DNA of 38,135 bases. Origin: Sphingomonadales bacterium UBA7471. Its GTDB lineage: Bacteria; Pseudomonadota; Alphaproteobacteria; Sphingomonadales; Sphingomonadaceae. This document shows positions 37,789 through 38,135 of the stretch, piece after piece. The stretch lies in NCBI GenBank assembly GCA_002479765.1, contig DLOZ01000021.1, forward strand, positions 1 to 38,135. Reading direction: 5' to 3'. A program made the position numbers and the translations under genes. The stretch's first letter is position 1. Every line of letters begins with the position of its first letter. Below the pieces are notes generated by a model that saw only the letters and a list, made by a program, of their open reading frames with translations, was not told where the DNA came from and did not search any database.

Positions 37789-38135
37789 ATGACACATTCC
37801 CCAGACACGCCGTTACTCGACACGGTTAAAGTGCCCTCGGACCTTCGCAATCTTGCCGCGTCGCAGCTTCGCCAGCTCGCGGATGAATTGCGCGCTGAAA
37901 CCATATCGGCAGTTTCGGTAACGGGCGGCCATTTGGGCGCTGGCTTGGGTGTCGTCGAACTGACGACCGCGATCCATTATGTCTTCAACACGCCCGATGA
38001 CCGTTTGGTCTGGGACGTTGGCCACCAATGCTATCCGCACAAGATCCTGACGGGTCGCCGCGACCGCATTCGCACCTTGCGCACAGGCGGGGGGCTTTCG
38101 GGCTTCACCAAGCGCAGCGAAAGCGAATATGATCC
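37789..38135 (+). CDS. dxs: 1-deoxy-D-xylulose-5-phosphate synthase, N-terminal part (3' end cut by the window)
   Basis: The first 115 residues of DXS, the thiamine-diphosphate enzyme joining pyruvate and glyceraldehyde-3-phosphate in the first step of the MEP isoprenoid pathway. MTHSPDTPLLDTVKVPSDLRNL, LADELRAETISAVSVTGGHLGAGLGVVELT, VFNTPDDRLVWDVGHQCYPHKILTGRRD and GGGLSGFTKRSESEYD are family hallmarks, including the histidines that bind substrate phosphate and cofactor. The ATG at 37789 gives the normal N-terminus. The reading frame is open to the last base of the window. It is 54 bp after the Zur gene and probably a separate unit. Confidence 0.97.
   Translation, partial: MTHSPDTPLLDTVKVPSDLRNLAASQLRQLADELRAETISAVSVTGGHLGAGLGVVELTTAIHYVFNTPDDRLVWDVGHQCYPHKILTGRRDRIRTLRTGGGLSGFTKRSESEYD

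Noticed and set aside
1..38135. CRISPR array, integrase, transposase, tRNA or phage genes
   Set aside because: No regularly spaced repeats, no cloverleaf with a T-loop GTTCRA core, and no recognisable recombinase or DDE protein on either strand.

Overview
The window is a moderately GC-rich stretch of an alphaproteobacterial chromosome, most likely from the order Sphingomonadales (Sphingorhabdus/Sphingopyxis-like). The support is the divK/DUF3572 divergent pair, the lptC-lptA-lptB-rpoN block, the double cold-shock-domain protein with a glycine-rich N-terminus, the UvrB, ThrS, L13, S9 and L33 sequences, and small palindromic intergenic repeats of the kind common in sphingomonads. The genus cannot be fixed from the sequence alone. 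Both ends cut genes: uvrB at the left and dxs at the right. I see no tRNA, rRNA, CRISPR array, phage or insertion-sequence transposase.

Layout. Positions 1-5.3 kb: uvrB (3' end), a TSUP permease, a DUF305 copper-type lipoprotein, thrS, a two-gene membrane-protein/XRE-regulator switch with its own promoter-operator, and a small lipoprotein. 5.4-18.3 kb: a catabolic island of CoA-linked enzymes. It holds a thiolase-like protein, a CaiB/BaiF CoA-transferase, a TetR regulator, two crotonases, an SDR, a thiolase, an aldehyde dehydrogenase, a cytochrome P450, an acyl-CoA ligase and an acyl-CoA dehydrogenase. Together these could hydroxylate and oxidise a hydrophobic (terpenoid, steroid or branched alkyl) substrate, activate it with CoA and shorten it by beta-oxidation. 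The same 18-bp inverted repeat (TTTAAT-N6-ATTAAA type) lies 19-22 bp before the first gene of three transcription units, and in one case serves a divergent pair. The TetR gene is the last gene of one of these units, so the region reads as one regulon.

18.3-25 kb: a FemAB-like acyltransferase, a one-domain GIY-YIG nuclease gene bracketed by palindromic repeats, RidA, a HAD hydrolase, DUF3572, divK, an unrecognised TPR-like protein, rpmG, a TMEM165/GDT1-type transporter, dps with a C9 tract in its leader, and the cold-shock protein. 25-29.3 kb: rnd-lptC-lptA-lptB-rpoN, covering RNA processing, LPS export and sigma-54. 29.3-34.5 kb: a surface-polymer group of nucleotidyltransferase, HAD-IB phosphatase, CDP-glycerol glycerophosphotransferase-like enzyme and flippase, followed by an alpha/beta hydrolase. 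34.5-38.1 kb: rplM-rpsI with a terminator, ctaA (heme A synthase), a MerC-like membrane protein and a Zur-type regulator behind a candidate operator, and the start of dxs.

The two observations most worth following are the GIY-YIG gene framed by composite palindromes (an arrangement that recalls REP/RAYT systems but with a different nuclease) and the self-contained TetR regulon with its conserved operator geometry.
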